Source of the DNA: UBA3839 sp902776985
GTDB lineage: Bacteria; Bacteroidota; Bacteroidia; Bacteroidales; Bacteroidaceae
Reading direction: 5' to 3'
Assembly (NCBI GenBank): GCA_902776985.1
Contig: CACYSD010000036.1
Coordinates: forward strand, 1 to 44,339
DNA length: 44,339 nucleotides
Every line of letters starts with the position of its first letter. The stretch's first letter is position 1. Below, piece after piece: positions 15,770 through 25,274 of the stretch. A model generated the notes under the pieces. It saw only the letters and a program-made list of their open reading frames with translations, had not been told where the DNA came from and made no database searches. Made by a program: the position numbers and the translations under genes.

Positions 15770-15925
15770 ATGGCAAAGAAAAGCAAGAAGAACGAGGACG
15801 AAACGAAAAAAGGTTGTCGCAAAATGCCACAACCCTGACGAGGCTATCGCAAATTGCGAGAACCCCCAAGAGACCTCTCTCAGTCAATATGATATAGAGA
15901 AGCTGATTGTTACAGTAAGAATCGA
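15770..15925 (+). pseudogene. N-terminal fragment of an ORF6N-type protein, frameshifted
   Basis: ATG at 15770 opens MAKKSKKNEDETKK; a one-base slip in the AAAAAA run near 15810 then gives VVAKCHNPDEAIANCENPQ and SLSQYDIEKLIVTVR, ending in a stop. The composite resembles the N-terminus of ORF6N/KilA-N-like proteins of Bacteroidota phages and islands (acidic-basic leader, then a D-I-E-x-L-I-x-x-x-R strand), but only the first 50 or so residues remain. Another frame over the same bases is open as repeats of RLSQ; I consider it secondary. Confidence 0.5.
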
Positions 15926-15928
15926 TAT

Positions 15929-16147
15929 ATGCTGATTGGGTATAAGGATGACGAGAATAACACCCATACAAGTACCCATACAAGTACCCATACAAGTACC
16001 CGTACAAGTTCAATCGACATACAACCATCTTCAGAGAATGTAACGCGTTTGGTATTGGCAATCGGTAAAGAAGAAATGAGTGTGAAGAGTATGATGGAAG
16101 CCGTAGGTTTGAAGAATCGTCCGAACTTTATGGATTATTCTCTCTAG
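15929..16147 (+). pseudogene. C-terminal winged-helix fragment of a Fic/AlbA_2-type protein
   Basis: A 72-codon frame reading YKDDENN, then a THTS tandem repeat encoded by four 12-bp units, then VTRLVLAIGKEEMSVKSMM and EAVGLKNRPNFMDYSL. The last part matches the C-terminal winged helix of Fic or AlbA_2 (RecG-like) proteins of Bacteroidales, where NYLNPAI normally follows; here a TAG cuts it. The N-terminal catalytic part is missing. It is a fragment, probably not functional. Confidence 0.55.
15962..16009 (+). repeat. Four tandem 12-bp units (ACCCATACAAGT)
   Basis: Perfect units at 15962, 15974 and 15986 and one with a single change (ACCCGTACAAGT) at 15998. They encode the Thr-His-Thr-Ser linker of the Fic/AlbA_2-type fragment. 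The repeat keeps frame because the unit length is a multiple of three, and copy number may vary between strains. Confidence 0.9.
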
Positions 16148-16286
16148 TTAAGTACTCAATAAGCCAAAAGCATTTGTCTGACACTATCCAAAGAATTTGG
16201 TAAGTCTCGGACAAATGGTCAATCAAAAGCAGGCATCTCCAATTTGGAAACACCTGCTCATCATTATATACGTATGCGCGCGAGGA
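16148..16286. other. Unassigned stretch between two gene fragments
   Basis: Neither strand gives a recognisable protein here. It separates the Fic/AlbA_2-type fragment from the integrase fragment and probably holds further decayed mobile DNA. Confidence 0.4.
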
Positions 16287-16490
16287 CTATTTGCTCAACG
16301 ACCGTTTGAACCTATTACCAGGATAATGTTTGGCATGGGCATAGCGGAAACAGTGGAAGGTTATGTGTTTCGTGATACCAGATGCCTCTATCCATTTCCA
16401 TGAAGGATCCTGCAAACCTTCAAATACAAGTCGGTCTGCATCGCCTCGTTCACCACATAGCAAATAGGCTTGGTCAGAAATCGCGTTTTT
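16287..16490 (-). pseudogene. Tyrosine recombinase (integrase) fragment
   Basis: On the minus strand 67 codons read NAISDQAYLLCGERGDADR, LVFEGLQ, WIEASGITKHITFHCFRY and AHA, then lose homology and stop. This is the central catalytic part of a Bacteroidota integrase: the PISEQA-x-x-x-x-GER strand and the box II motif (I-T-x-H-x-x-R-H-T), with the box II His changed to Tyr. The N-terminal core-binding domain and the C-terminal tyrosine region are missing. It marks a past mobile element at this site. Confidence 0.8.
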
Positions 16491-16502
16491 TTCTTACCTT
16501 TG
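16470..16502 (+). promoter_or_regulatory. Promoter of the HAD phosphatase gene
   Basis: TTGG at 16470-16473, a 21-bp gap, then TACCTTTG at 16495-16502, a match to the Bacteroidota -33/-7 pattern. The ATG of the next gene is 10 bp after the -7 box, so the leader is nearly absent. The -33 half lies within the integrase fragment. Confidence 0.6.
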
Positions 16503-16511
16503 CATCCAGTT

Positions 16512-17300
16512 ATGAATCAGAGATACGCTTTATTCTTCGACATTGACGGCACGCTCGTGAGTTTCAAGACCCACGAGATTCCGCCTTCCACCGTTCACGC
16601 GTTGACACAAGCGAAGGCCAACGGCTCGCGGGTGTATATCGCGACCGGTCGTCCGCCGCTTATCATTACCAACCTCGGAGCCATTGAGCATCTCATCGAC
16701 GGCTACATCACCACCAACGGTGCGCTGTGCTATGTGGGCAACGAACTCGTCAGTTGCCAACCTATTGTCAAGGAGGACGTGATGACCTGTGTGGAAGACG
16801 CGAAAGCGAAGGGATACAGCCTTATTGTCGTCGGTCGTCGCGACGTGGCAGTGCTCGACCCCACGGGCGATGTGGACCGCATTTTCCGCCAGATGCTGGC
16901 CGTGAAGAATCTTGGTCAGGCCGCGCCATTGGACGATGTGTTGCAGCAGGACATTCTGCAACTGACTCCTTTTTTTCCAGCCGAATATGAATTGGAATTG
17001 ATGTCTCGTTTGCCTCAGTGCGTGTCAGGCCGCTGGCATCCGGAATTCACCGACATCACCGCTAACGGGGCCGACAAGGGCAAGGGCATCCTCGCCATGG
17101 CTCGTCATGAAGGTTTCGCCCCAGCCCATACCATAGCCTTTGGCGATGGAGGCAACGATACTACGATGATTCTTCAGGCTGGTGTTGGCATTGCTATGGG
17201 CAATGCCATAGACGACTTGAAACGCCTGGCCGACTACGTCACCAGTTCGGTTGATGAGGACGGCATCATGAATGCCCTCCGACATTTTAAGGTTATTTGA
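16512..17300 (+). CDS. Cof-type HAD family phosphatase
   Basis: A 262-residue haloacid dehalogenase-fold hydrolase of the Cof/YidA type, probably acting on sugar phosphates or other small phospho-metabolites. Motif I is FFDIDGTLVSF (nucleophile Asp of DIDGT), motif II is ATGRPP, motif III Lys lies near DKGKGI, and motif IV is FGDGGNDTTMI. The type IIB cap sits between motifs II and III. I use the ATG at 16512 (MNQRYALFFDIDG); a longer frame from 16470 would start upstream of the promoter box. It stands alone, convergent with the GH2 gene. Confidence 0.9.
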   Translation: MNQRYALFFDIDGTLVSFKTHEIPPSTVHALTQAKANGSRVYIATGRPPLIITNLGAIEHLIDGYITTNGALCYVGNELVSCQPIVKEDVMTCVEDAKAKGYSLIVVGRRDVAVLDPTGDVDRIFRQMLAVKNLGQAAPLDDVLQQDILQLTPFFPAEYELELMSRLPQCVSGRWHPEFTDITANGADKGKGILAMARHEGFAPAHTIAFGDGGNDTTMILQAGVGIAMGNAIDDLKRLADYVTSSVDEDGIMNALRHFKVI

Positions 17301-17387
17301 TGGTATCCGCCAGTATTACCCCCTCTGTAGTTTTGACAACCGCAAAAAAGCGCTTTTGGTATTTCCGACGAATACCCCTTAATATTT

Positions 17388-20300
17388 CTATAGTGTTTCT
17401 AAGAATTCTATCTCTACGATGCGGAGCTCGTTTTTGGTATCGCCGCCCTGTTTAGCCTTGAAGAGGTCGAGTTCTCCTGCTGCGGGTTCAGTGACTTCCA
17501 CAATACCGCCAAAGGCATCTTCATCTTTACCTGCACCCTTCAAACGGACAGTGATTTCGTCGGTTGTTATTCGTTGGATGGGTTTCAGATGGACATAACC
17601 AAGGCTGCGCTCTGTTTCTCCACTCCAAATGAGTGTCTGGCCGGCATAAATCTCAAGGGGATAACTGCGCAATCGCCATCCTGTGAGCTTCATGCAGATG
17701 TCATCGACGACAGCCTCTCGCTCCAGTTTGTAGGTAATCCAAGCCGTGGAAAGACGACCGTCGTTCTTCCATTCCGAGAGTTCGTTGTCATCGAAACTGC
17801 GGGAAGCATGGTCTGAGTCATAACCAGCCTTGGCTGAAACTATTTTCACCCCGCTTGCCAGTTCTGTATAGGAAGGGGTAAGAGGAGTTTCCCCACGTAC
17901 CAAACTACCCTTCAGCGAGAGTTGTAGAAGGAGATCATCACTTTTCACTCTTTTCGTTTTCACTTTTATCTCAGCCTTCGTCAGTCCTTCGGCTTGGGCT
18001 GTAAGACGAATGACTCCAGCCTTGGTGGTTGTGCGGACCAAGACACGGTTCACACCACATTCCACAGGAAGAGATGTCGCACCCACATAGTTGTCAGAGA
18101 TGTTCTTCGTGGCAGCCGCATCGAGGAGCCCTTCCGGACGATTGTCGTCGGGCCGCTGGAGCGACTGGTTGTTGCGCACGGCAATACCGCCAACCCACTG
18201 CGCCTCGCCCTTCAACTCGAAATTGACCATCCGGTCATCGAGTGGGCAACGCCTGCCCTGCTTATCCAACACCTCCACCTGAAACAGCACCATATCAGCG
18301 CCATCGGCCTTCGTGCCCTCGGGGTTCTCCATTGCCGTGAGTTTCAATTGATAGGGTTCACCTGCTGTTTCAAGTTTGTAACGACTGCCATCAGAAGCAA
18401 CGGCTTCAAGGGTCCCAGGTTCAAAAGGAACATTCTCGAATGTGAAAAGGTAACGGTAACGCTGTTTGCCCTTGCCCAATGAACGTCCATTCAGGAACAG
18501 TTCCACGGCATCGGCAGTGGAAACCACATACACAGGTTTGACAACAGACACATCATAGTTCCAATGACCGATGATATAGGTTTTTGGAGTCTCTGGCTCC
18601 ACCCAGCCGTTCCACATCACCTGATGCACGAAGAAAGCATCTTTTGGAATACGCATAGCATCGGTGACGCCACTTGTGCGGTAGTTCGACTCACCTCGGT
18701 GGTGGGTATTGGTATCGGAGAACACAATCTTCACACCACCCGATGAAACGCGTGTGCCTGTACCTGGACGCTCACGCCAGTAGTCATACCAGCGACGAAC
18801 CATCTCAACGGCAAACTGGTCCATATTGTGATTGTACTCCCGTGCTGGCTGATTGCGATAGAGAGGACCGTCGCCCTCCTTGTGGTAGGGATAACTCTGC
18901 TCGTCCCAGTACTTGCGCAACCCCTCGTCACGACAGTATTCCATCGCCCACATAGGATGCTTCTTCGACTTATTGATATAGAGCATCTCACCACCATACT
19001 CCGACTCGTCGATGTCGAGCATCTCGCGACTGCCGACAGCGCGTCCTCCGTGAGGGTCATACTGGTCGCGGATGGCCTTCATTTCCATGATATGATCACG
19101 GCTGACACTCTCGTTTCCACTCTCATAGAAGAGGATGGATGGGTTGTTGCGGTTGTAGATGATGGCATCGCGCATCAGGGCCTTTCGTTGCTCCCAACGT
19201 GCACCATCCACATCTTTTTCCGCGTCACCTGCAGGCATGGCTTGAGGCAGTCCAACGCGGTCGCACGACTCGATGTCCTGTTTCCAGGGGGTGACGTGCA
19301 TCCACCGCACCATGTTGGCACCCGACTCCACCATCAAACCATTGGAGTAGTCGCTGAGCCAGGCGGGAACGGAGAGGCCCACTCCAGGCCATTCATTGGA
19401 AGTGCGCTGGGCATAGCCATGCACCATCAGCACACGGTCGTTGAGCCATATCTTGCCATCCTTGAACTCTGTTTTGCGAAAACCTGTGCGAGTTATCACT
19501 TGGTCAAAAGACTCATCATTCTCCTCCAATGAAGTCTCGACAGTGTAGAGGTAGCCATACCCCCATGACCACAGATGCAAATCGCCTGTAGTCGTGTTGG
19601 CGGCATGCAGAGTGGTGGTCTCGCCAGGTTGCAGGGTGACGACTTCTGACTCAGTATAGAATTGCATCTTGCCTTCACGGTCGCGCAAGCACATCGTCAT
19701 GCGGAAGGTGCGAGGCTTGCTGTCATCGTTCTTCACTTGGCTCTCAGCATGGATTGTCGCCACACGCTTGTTCAAATGACGAGGCCATGAATAACCAAAG
19801 TCTGTGGCATAGACGTAGGTACCTGTTGTGCCGAGATTCGAGTAAAGCGGCAACGTCTGGTAGAGTTTGTCAGTGATGTGCAAATAGACATTCTTGGGGA
19901 TGCCTCCGTAGTTGGCATTGAAATTGCGGTCGTTCCACTGGTAGCGGCTGTCATACTCGCGGGAGCGGTACGTCCAACTGTTGTCGCAACGCACAGCCAG
20001 CACATTCTCACCCTCCTTGATGTATGGTGTCAAGTCGAAGCCACAGGCCATCACACCATTCTCGCTGAAGCCTAAGTGATGGCCGTTCAGGTAGAAGTCT
20101 GCCCCTTGGCGCACACCTTCAAACTCAATGAACACTTTGCCTTGCAAGTCTTCCTTGGGCAATTTGAAGTGCTTGCGATACCAACAGATGGTGTCGGTCA
20201 GATCGACGATGTCCTTGCGGAAAGCCTCGTCACCGTTAAAGGCGTATGGTAGCGTCACCCGTTTCCATTGGTTGTCGTTGAAAGTGGACTTGGTGGCTTC

Positions 20301-20429
20301 TGGCTCATCGCCTACACACAACAGCCAATCAGCGTTGAAATTGAGTTTCTTGCGCTCCACAGCTCCGGCGTCCAATGCCAGGACCAATGCCAGCATGGCA
20401 ACGAATACAGTCTTTACCGGTCTCATCAT
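17388..20429 (-). CDS. Glycoside hydrolase family 2 (beta-galactosidase/glucuronidase-like), exported
   Basis: A 1013-residue periplasmic or surface enzyme with a signal peptide (about 1-23). Order of domains: GH2 jelly-roll (about 30-200, WYRKHFKLP, FYLNGHHLG), immunoglobulin-like domain (200-310), TIM barrel (about 315-600), a DUF4982-like Ig domain (VELFLNGRSLGKG), further Ig-like module, and a C-terminal discoidin-like module (about 860-1013, SFDDNELSEWKNDGR). The acid/base is Glu440 in ESGNES and the nucleophile probably Glu497 in MWAMEY. It follows the PL11 gene by 7 bp, so it likely removes galactose or uronic-acid side groups from rhamnogalacturonan fragments. The exact sugar cannot be read. 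Confidence 0.9.
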   Translation of the reverse strand: MMRPVKTVFVAMLALVLALDAGAVERKKLNFNADWLLCVGDEPEATKSTFNDNQWKRVTLPYAFNGDEAFRKDIVDLTDTICWYRKHFKLPKEDLQGKVFIEFEGVRQGADFYLNGHHLGFSENGVMACGFDLTPYIKEGENVLAVRCDNSWTYRSREYDSRYQWNDRNFNANYGGIPKNVYLHITDKLYQTLPLYSNLGTTGTYVYATDFGYSWPRHLNKRVATIHAESQVKNDDSKPRTFRMTMCLRDREGKMQFYTESEVVTLQPGETTTLHAANTTTGDLHLWSWGYGYLYTVETSLEENDESFDQVITRTGFRKTEFKDGKIWLNDRVLMVHGYAQRTSNEWPGVGLSVPAWLSDYSNGLMVESGANMVRWMHVTPWKQDIESCDRVGLPQAMPAGDAEKDVDGARWEQRKALMRDAIIYNRNNPSILFYESGNESVSRDHIMEMKAIRDQYDPHGGRAVGSREMLDIDESEYGGEMLYINKSKKHPMWAMEYCRDEGLRKYWDEQSYPYHKEGDGPLYRNQPAREYNHNMDQFAVEMVRRWYDYWRERPGTGTRVSSGGVKIVFSDTNTHHRGESNYRTSGVTDAMRIPKDAFFVHQVMWNGWVEPETPKTYIIGHWNYDVSVVKPVYVVSTADAVELFLNGRSLGKGKQRYRYLFTFENVPFEPGTLEAVASDGSRYKLETAGEPYQLKLTAMENPEGTKADGADMVLFQVEVLDKQGRRCPLDDRMVNFELKGEAQWVGGIAVRNNQSLQRPDDNRPEGLLDAAATKNISDNYVGATSLPVECGVNRVLVRTTTKAGVIRLTAQAEGLTKAEIKVKTKRVKSDDLLLQLSLKGSLVRGETPLTPSYTELASGVKIVSAKAGYDSDHASRSFDDNELSEWKNDGRLSTAWITYKLEREAVVDDICMKLTGWRLRSYPLEIYAGQTLIWSGETERSLGYVHLKPIQRITTDEITVRLKGAGKDEDAFGGIVEVTEPAAGELDLFKAKQGGDTKNELRIVEIEFLETL

Positions 20430-20436
20430 GATGCTT

Positions 20437-23400
20437 TTATTTTACGAGATACTTTTTACCGTTGATGATATAAATTCCTTTCTTGAAATTTACAGCAGAC
20501 TGTTTCCTGCCGTTAAGGTCATAAACATCCATGTTCCTCAACTCTTCTTCCGTAATCTCTTCAATGCCTGTCGGATCTGCCACCACTCGGAGGATACCAT
20601 CGGAAGCCAGTGCGCTGTAGTCCCAGAGATAGCCTTCCATAGGCACTGTGGGCTCAAAGGTCGGAGTTCCTATGATGGTAATGGTACCTGTTCCTGTAAA
20701 GACCTTGTAGTCGGTGTCTGTAGCCCAATCATCAGAAAGGCGTTCCATGCGGAATAAAGGATTGTTGAGGGTAACTTTTCCTGCCACATTGAAATCATCC
20801 ACACTGCGGGCACTGCGACCGCGCACACGGATGGTTCCACCATTTTGCACATTGAGATTGCCAGTGATGTTGAGTGTGCCTACAGTTATGCTGTTGGCCT
20901 TTCCTGCCCCGACTGTACCTCCCTTGTTGACCGTAACATTGGCGGTTGTACCTGTTCCCACCACCATTCCTCCATTGGCGGCAGTCACCAAAGCCGACGT
21001 AGTGGATGTGTTGTTATCAAGGCTGACTGCACCCTCATAGACGTTGATTCTACCTGTACTTTTCCCTGTAAGCGAAAGTGTTCCCTCCCCGTATTTGTTC
21101 AAGGTGGCGTTCTGACCGATGATGCCTGCGAATGTGGTGTTCGTTCCGAGGTAACCGACATTCCATGTGCTTGTTCCGAGTTGGGCATCAGCGGCAGTGC
21201 TGCTGAGCGCACCAATCTTGTGTGTCAGACTCGTTTCCGATGCGCTCTGACTTTTCACACCCACTGCGTAAACTCCTTCTCCAAGCATGAAAGTACCCTT
21301 CTGCATGTTCATGCCCGAAGTCAGTCGGAATTGTCCGCCAGTGGGATTCAAGGTTCCCTCGAAGTTGGTGAGATTGGTCTCAAAGTCTCCGCGTACATAT
21401 GGGAAACTGATTTTCACAGTGCCTTCACCAGAGAGCGAACCTTGCACCTTGCAACGTTGTCCTGTACTGATAGTGAGCGTCTTCCCTTTCTGCACGGTAA
21501 TGGCGTTGTTGAGGGCTGGTACAGCACTGGTGGAGTTGTTGTTGAACATCCTGATAGTGGCATTTCCAGTTACGTCTATCTTGGAGCCAGCCTTTCCTAA
21601 AGTGGCGTTCCATGCACCCTGTGAGAGCGTACCGCCTTCAAGGACTGTTCCTGCATATCCGTTGTTGCCACCGTAGTTCAAGTTCAGTTGGCCAGCCCCC
21701 TTCTTCACCAACACACCCTTTCCTGTCAGTGCTGACTGCAACGTAGTTGTGCTATTGGCAGGTATGTTTATGGCAGCTGAGTCTGTCAGCACCACACTGC
21801 GGTCGGATGCCGCATTGGTGTGGTTCACATTCAGGGTAGCCTTTCCTATCTCTATGGTAGTTCCAGCACCGAAACAACTCTCAACACCTTTGTTCTCCAG
21901 ATTCTTCACAGTCACTGTACCACGGTTTAGAATGGTCTTTCCTGTATAGTCGCTCTTAGTGGCATTGAGCACCAATGTTCCTGCACCGTCCATCACCAAA
22001 TCGCCATTGCCACTGAAGCCACCATCGCCATTGAAGGTGTATTTGCCACTGTCATGTGTGAAGCGCACGCCGCCTGTCACCATCTTGTCGGTCAGGTTCA
22101 CAGTACGCTGTGCAGCTTCCTCGGGGAAGATGATTTCATCGTTGGTTACAAAAGCCACAGCTATGTCGTTCAAGGAGAAATTGGCTGTCTGATAGTCCCA
22201 GTTGCTATTTTCCGCACCAGTCCAAAGTACATCTTTGGCAGGTTCACGCATGTCGCGAATCACAAGCACAATCTGCTTTTCGCGCACTTCTACCACATAG
22301 TTCAGCCCCACCAGACCACGCACTTGGATGTTTTTCGCATCGGCGGAAAGTGTACCTGTGCATTCCATCATCACATATTCACCAGCCAAGGGCTTTGTCT
22401 CTGCAAGAACAATGGTCAAAGTGTTCGTTTTGTTCAGGGAAAGGTTTCCATTGACCTGAACAAGGTCGCATTTTACCTCACCCTCCGTCTGCAGGTTCAA
22501 TTCCACATATACGCCACCTGTAAGTGTCAGGTCTTGATTTGAGGTAATCAAGCCAAACGGTTTGTCTGGCGTTCCCGGTGAGAGACGGCATCCCTCATGA
22601 TTGAGCCCTCCTTCAAAGGTCACAACACCATTGAGTACAGCATTTCCTGCCAGAGTTCCTTTGGCTCGCAGTTCCAACGGTCCTTCCATTGTTCCATTCA
22701 AAGCAAGAGTTCCTTCGCTGACAATCGTCTTGCCCGTGGTGGTGAAGTTGCCGTTGAAGGTGGCTGTACCTGACTGGGATTTGAAAACATCTCCCGTTCC
22801 ACCAAGGTTGCCGCTGAAGGTGTAGTCCTTGCCTTTGGGATTCATCAGATAAGTGGCTTTTGGCTGTACATCGCCTTTCATCTCCACAACGGACGTATTA
22901 TCGCCAGTAAGGTCGAAGATGACGCTTTGTCCGTTAGCGAACGAGAGCTTTTGCTTCTGGTCGTAAGATATAAAACCATTGCTTCCGTCACTCCAAACAC
23001 CATTGGCGTAGCGTAAGTTGGTTACCATTACTGGTGGCAACGGTGGCAGCGGCATCCCCGCGCCCAGATAGAAACTGGTGTTGGGGTGCTGGTAGTAGCC
23101 ACGAGTGGTACAGTCGCCGCGATAGTGCGGGTCTTGTTGCAAGCAGTAGATACTGAAGTTGGTAGTTAGGTTGGTACTGTACCCCACGATTCCCGTGCTG
23201 TGGTCATCGCTTTGCTTGGCTAGTATCACTTCTTCACGCCAGTCACCAATGATGTCACCCATGAAAGCAGGTCTTGTGCCTGTTGCTGCCATTGCGCCCC
23301 AATTGGCTTCGCGTGAGAACTCGATAAGGCGCGATTTACCTCTTACCGTTGTCACCATCAGGTTGGTGCCCCAGCCTTTACCACCAGGAGAAGACAATTC

Positions 23401-25020
23401 TTCACGCAATAGATCACCATTCCACCAGCATCCTTCAAAACACGTTGAGATGCCCCATTGAGAACGGGTTTCACCCGTTCCGTCACCCTGACAGTCGTAG
23501 ATATAGTCATCTGTGAAACTATATATTTCATAGCCTATGTGTCCAGGGTCTATATCCATGCATGAACCACGCCCCACGTCATAGACGCTGGGCAGGTACC
23601 ATTCCTTGATACGCTCGCCAGTTGCCGGGTCGTAAATGAGTTGACCAAGCAACGCACTTTGTTGAATGGCAAAGACTTCCATGCCAGGCCGTTCCGGATT
23701 GATATCGCTCACGATGAAACGGTCGCCATGTCCAATGCCTGGACTCTTGAACCATCCTGTCAATGGGTTAATACTGTAGCCTCCCTGCAACATCTCGTCA
23801 CGTCCGTCACCATCAACATCCGCAACTCGCAGTTGATGAAACTCGGCGGGCCAAGGACGTTTGTCGTTACGGCTCCATGTGGCACTCTGATGCCAGTTGG
23901 ACGCCACACCAGCAGTCCAGTCGAAATCCCAGGAAAACACATAATTATGATGGGTCTTGTTGTTATCGCGGTCGAGACACTCCATCACCAATGACGGATG
24001 CACGCCATCAAGGTAACAGATAGAGAAATGTCCGTCCATCGCAGAATAACTGTCGCTCATATAGTCGCTTCGGTTGTCACGAGTGTAGGAGTCACTGCCG
24101 TCCTTCACCTTGCTGTAGTCCAGTTCGCTGCATGCCAGTTCCTCTCCTGTCGCACCATCAATGACCGACACATAGAATGGACGGTTGCGCTTCGACTGAG
24201 TCCTGTAGTCAACAATACCGTCGCCATCCACATCTGCCTTCGAACTACCCATGGCGTATTTTCCCCATGTCTCGTTGGCCTTATCCCAGAAACGAGTGCC
24301 GTCGCTGGAACGAACCATCACCTCACAGCGTCCATCGCAATTAATGTCGTAGGCCACAACCATGTCGTTCTGACCAGCACAGATGTTCACGTTCGGTCCC
24401 ATATCCACGGTCCACAGGAGAGTGCCGTCTAGACGGTAAGCCTGAATCTTGTGACTTGTTGTGGCGGTATTCTCTTCTTGTTCGGTCTCGTCAGAACTGA
24501 CTGCACCAGCAAACAGGCGGTCAACCACTACGGCATCCACTTCGCCATTGCCGTCCAAGTCCATAGGCCAAACGTATTTGGTGCGGTACTCATCGCGCTT
24601 GATGACTGTGTTGTCGAAGTCAAAGTCAAACCACACATTGTCCCAGGGATAGGATTTATATAGGAAAGGAGCACTGATTTCGCCTTCCACCCCATTGATA
24701 ATTGCGCTTACAGCAAATTCTGTGTTCGCAGTCAACGTTGATAGTGAATAATTGGTTTTGGTTAAGGGAGTGGAGTTGACCTTTGTATAATTCTCACTGC
24801 CGGCTTTACGCTGGTAAAGGTTATACGTTGTACCTTCTGGTTCTTGTGCCAGTTTTCGCCATGAGATTAAGGCTCCACTGCCACCATCTGCCGTACGGCT
24901 TGTACCACTACGTTTCACTGCTACCACACCACGCCCCAATGTCTGCTGGATTCGTTGTGCGTTCATGTTGGAAGGCAGGAGCATCATCACTGCAATGAAG
25001 AGGAAATTGAAAATTTTCAT
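20437..25020 (-). CDS. Rhamnogalacturonan lyase PL11 fused to beta-strand repeats and a T9SS tail
   Basis: A 1527-residue secreted protein. It has a signal peptide (about 1-21), then a polysaccharide lyase family 11 domain (about 24-660): LGRGVVAV and a fibronectin-like ISWRKL opening, and an eight-bladed propeller with calcium loops such as DLDGNGEVDAVV, DINCDGRCEV, DVDGDGIVDY and DVDGDGRDEM. PL11 cleaves the rhamnose-galacturonate backbone by beta-elimination. Residues about 700-1450 are glycine- and asparagine-rich beta-strand repeats of the autotransporter-associated type (GAGTLVLNATKSDYTGKT, KGAGQLNLNYGGNNGYAGT). The end, VYDLNGRKQSAVNFKKG and YIINGK, is a type A sorting domain. First gene of the operon with GH2. 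Confidence 0.92.
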   Translation of the reverse strand: MKIFNFLFIAVMMLLPSNMNAQRIQQTLGRGVVAVKRSGTSRTADGGSGALISWRKLAQEPEGTTYNLYQRKAGSENYTKVNSTPLTKTNYSLSTLTANTEFAVSAIINGVEGEISAPFLYKSYPWDNVWFDFDFDNTVIKRDEYRTKYVWPMDLDGNGEVDAVVVDRLFAGAVSSDETEQEENTATTSHKIQAYRLDGTLLWTVDMGPNVNICAGQNDMVVAYDINCDGRCEVMVRSSDGTRFWDKANETWGKYAMGSSKADVDGDGIVDYRTQSKRNRPFYVSVIDGATGEELACSELDYSKVKDGSDSYTRDNRSDYMSDSYSAMDGHFSICYLDGVHPSLVMECLDRDNNKTHHNYVFSWDFDWTAGVASNWHQSATWSRNDKRPWPAEFHQLRVADVDGDGRDEMLQGGYSINPLTGWFKSPGIGHGDRFIVSDINPERPGMEVFAIQQSALLGQLIYDPATGERIKEWYLPSVYDVGRGSCMDIDPGHIGYEIYSFTDDYIYDCQGDGTGETRSQWGISTCFEGCWWNGDLLREELSSPGGKGWGTNLMVTTVRGKSRLIEFSREANWGAMAATGTRPAFMGDIIGDWREEVILAKQSDDHSTGIVGYSTNLTTNFSIYCLQQDPHYRGDCTTRGYYQHPNTSFYLGAGMPLPPLPPVMVTNLRYANGVWSDGSNGFISYDQKQKLSFANGQSVIFDLTGDNTSVVEMKGDVQPKATYLMNPKGKDYTFSGNLGGTGDVFKSQSGTATFNGNFTTTGKTIVSEGTLALNGTMEGPLELRAKGTLAGNAVLNGVVTFEGGLNHEGCRLSPGTPDKPFGLITSNQDLTLTGGVYVELNLQTEGEVKCDLVQVNGNLSLNKTNTLTIVLAETKPLAGEYVMMECTGTLSADAKNIQVRGLVGLNYVVEVREKQIVLVIRDMREPAKDVLWTGAENSNWDYQTANFSLNDIAVAFVTNDEIIFPEEAAQRTVNLTDKMVTGGVRFTHDSGKYTFNGDGGFSGNGDLVMDGAGTLVLNATKSDYTGKTILNRGTVTVKNLENKGVESCFGAGTTIEIGKATLNVNHTNAASDRSVVLTDSAAINIPANSTTTLQSALTGKGVLVKKGAGQLNLNYGGNNGYAGTVLEGGTLSQGAWNATLGKAGSKIDVTGNATIRMFNNNSTSAVPALNNAITVQKGKTLTISTGQRCKVQGSLSGEGTVKISFPYVRGDFETNLTNFEGTLNPTGGQFRLTSGMNMQKGTFMLGEGVYAVGVKSQSASETSLTHKIGALSSTAADAQLGTSTWNVGYLGTNTTFAGIIGQNATLNKYGEGTLSLTGKSTGRINVYEGAVSLDNNTSTTSALVTAANGGMVVGTGTTANVTVNKGGTVGAGKANSITVGTLNITGNLNVQNGGTIRVRGRSARSVDDFNVAGKVTLNNPLFRMERLSDDWATDTDYKVFTGTGTITIIGTPTFEPTVPMEGYLWDYSALASDGILRVVADPTGIEEITEEELRNMDVYDLNGRKQSAVNFKKGIYIINGKKYLVK

Positions 25021-25088
25021 TGAGTTATTAGTTTTTGGTAATATCTATTAATTCATAAATTCGTGTGGAAGCCGTTCCGTTAGAATAA

Positions 25089-25253
25089 TTACTTTGGGAA
25101 TTTCACCCTCCCAAGGAACTGGCGGAAACTGGTGCGGTCGATTATCTAATACTGAATCTGGTGGTCGCCCAAGCCATAGTAACGTTGAAGGAATATGACT
25201 TTGAACATGAGCACAGCATCTATCGGCTTGCGGTATATTGTCAGTTTATCCAT
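25089..25253 (-). pseudogene. IS5-family transposase N-terminal fragment
   Basis: ATG at 25253 opens MDKLTIYRKPIDAVLMFKVI, then LQRYYGLGDHQIQY; a TAG at 25146-25148 replaces the expected Gln codon, after which IIDRTSFRQFLG continues in frame to a TAA at 25089-25091. This is the N-terminal helical part of IS5-group transposases (L-Q-x-x-Y-x-L-S/G-D-x-Q-x-x-Y, then R-x-S-F-x-x-F-L-G). The catalytic DDE core is absent. It sits in the leader of the PL11-GH2 operon. Confidence 0.75.
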
Positions 25254-25274
25254 CTTTTCGTCTGATTTATACCA

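Noticed and set aside
15637..15822. 61-codon minus-strand frame (hydrophobic start)
   Set aside because: It overlaps the ORF6N and NUDIX fragments on the other strand and has no homology I can recognise.
15962..16009. Possible CRISPR or iteron array
   Set aside because: The 12-bp unit is perfectly tandem and coding (Thr-His-Thr-Ser linker), without spacers.
21287..22825. Several long plus-strand open frames opposite the PL11 gene
   Set aside because: They are antisense shadows of the low-complexity beta-strand repeats, with no start context or recognisable domain.
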